DNA of 64,000 bases. It comes from an uncultured Prevotellaceae bacterium (lineage in GTDB: Bacteria; Bacteroidota; Bacteroidia; Bacteroidales; Bacteroidaceae). Below, piece after piece: positions 63,533 through 64,000 of this stretch. Below the pieces are notes generated by a model. That model ran no database searches and was not told the DNA's origin. It worked only from the letters and a program-made list of their open reading frames with translations. The stretch is taken from the NCBI GenBank assembly GCA_900313615.1, contig OMRP01000007.1:1-64000 (forward strand), read 5' to 3'. Made by a program: the position numbers and the translations under genes. Each line of letters starts with the position of its first letter. The first letter of the stretch is position 1.

Positions 63533-63790
63533 TTACTTAGCTTTTTCGATGATTTGAACTAATCTCCACCTCTTGGTCTTGCTCAGAGGTCTGGTTTCCA
63601 TCACGAGCACGGTGTCGCCGATATTGGCTTCGTTTTTCTCGTCATGGGCATGGTATTTCTTCGTTTTCTGAACGAACTTACCATAGATTGGGTGCTTCTC
63701 CTTGAACTTGGCGGCAATAACAATGGTTTTATCCATTTTGTTGCTGATAACGACACCCTGTCTTGTTTTTCTTAAGTTTCTTGTTTCCAT
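63533..63790 (-). CDS. rpsQ: 30S ribosomal protein S17
   Basis: The protein has 85 residues from the ATG at 63790 ([20 protein letters not shown]). An upstream ATG at 63805, overlapping the rpmC stop as ATGA, would add five residues. The shorter start matches the family as I recall it, but the ATGA overlap makes coupling from the longer start possible. The OB-fold RNA-binding core is [20 protein letters not shown], with [20 protein letters not shown]. Confidence 0.95.
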   Translation of the reverse strand: METRNLRKTRQGVVISNKMDKTIVIAAKFKEKHPIYGKFVQKTKKYHAHDEKNEANIGDTVLVMETRPLSKTKRWRLVQIIEKAK

Positions 63791-63801
63791 GTGTCCCATT
63801 G

Positions 63802-63996
63802 TCATTTGTTAAGCTCTCGTTGGCGGAGCTCGGTTTTCATGCGAGCGATATCCTTCTTGGCCTGTCGGATGAGCATCGGGTTCTCGAGCGGCGTGATGGC
63901 ATGGTTGAGCCTCATCTGCTGCAGGCGAGCCACTTCCGTTTCGAGGCGCTCTACGAGGTCTTTCGTGTCGAGTTCTTTTATTTCGTTAATTTTCAT
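63802..63996 (-). CDS. rpmC: 50S ribosomal protein L29
   Basis: The protein has 64 residues, complete at both ends: [20 protein letters not shown] to [13 protein letters not shown], with the L29 segment [20 protein letters not shown]. It lies at the tunnel exit of the 50S subunit. The preceding gene, expected to be rplP, lies beyond the window edge. Confidence 0.97.
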   Translation of the reverse strand: MKINEIKELDTKDLVERLETEVARLQQMRLNHAITPLENPMLIRQAKKDIARMKTELRQRELNK

Positions 63997-64000
63997 GACT

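Overview
The window comes from a member of the Bacteroidota, most likely a Prevotella-like genus of the Bacteroidales. Four things point there. Genes are preceded by the phylum-specific promoter type (TTTG, 19-21 bases, TAnnTTTG). Secreted enzymes and a subtilase end in C-terminal domains resembling type IX secretion signals. There are BspA-type leucine-rich repeats, SpII lipoproteins and several polysaccharide-degrading enzymes. The ribosomal cluster has map directly after secY with no adk between them. No insertion sequence, CRISPR array, tRNA or rRNA was recognised.

Layout. Bases 1-1366 are accessory DNA: the 3' end of an RHS-type polymorphic toxin with an AT-rich exchanged tip, followed by a small membrane protein that is its probable immunity partner. 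Bases 1367-18513 are mostly core genes: a MerR regulator divergent from alaS, a BspA-like LRR protein, a lipoprotein, a RecD-like helicase, a pectin methylesterase, a three-gene run ending in rsmD, and a dnaG-TPR-cls operon. Bases 18668-23906 hold an alpha-amylase with a tiny downstream gene and a subtilase. Bases 23919-28044 are an electron-transfer flavoprotein operon (etfB, etfA, acyl-CoA dehydrogenase, MGMT-like protein) with a structured leader. Bases 28156-30615 hold mutY with a TerB-like gene and a tail-anchored protein gene, all overlapping.

Bases 30774-36270 are two tandem paralogous outer-membrane beta-barrel receptors, each with its own promoter. An aquaporin, a GH43 glycosidase and an SGNH (CE2-like) esterase follow. 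A candidate minus-strand small RNA of about 65 nt lies between the last two. Bases 40486-47593 are a MoxR-type operon (SpoIIM, membrane protein, DUF4129, DUF4350, MoxR, DUF58) with a divergent RDD gene. Then come a response-regulator/PEP-synthase-like fusion, gdhA and a glycine-zipper lipoprotein. Bases 53721-63996 are the spc/alpha ribosomal operons from rpmC to rplQ, closed by a strong terminator.

Functionally, the CE8, GH13, GH43 and CE2-like enzymes indicate use of plant and starch polysaccharides. The etf/acyl-CoA dehydrogenase and gdhA genes point to anaerobic amino-acid and organic-acid metabolism. The most unusual signals are the RHS tip and immunity pair, the short terminated transcript upstream of the GH43 gene, the repeat-built 5' leaders of two lipoprotein genes, and a tandemly duplicated promoter.
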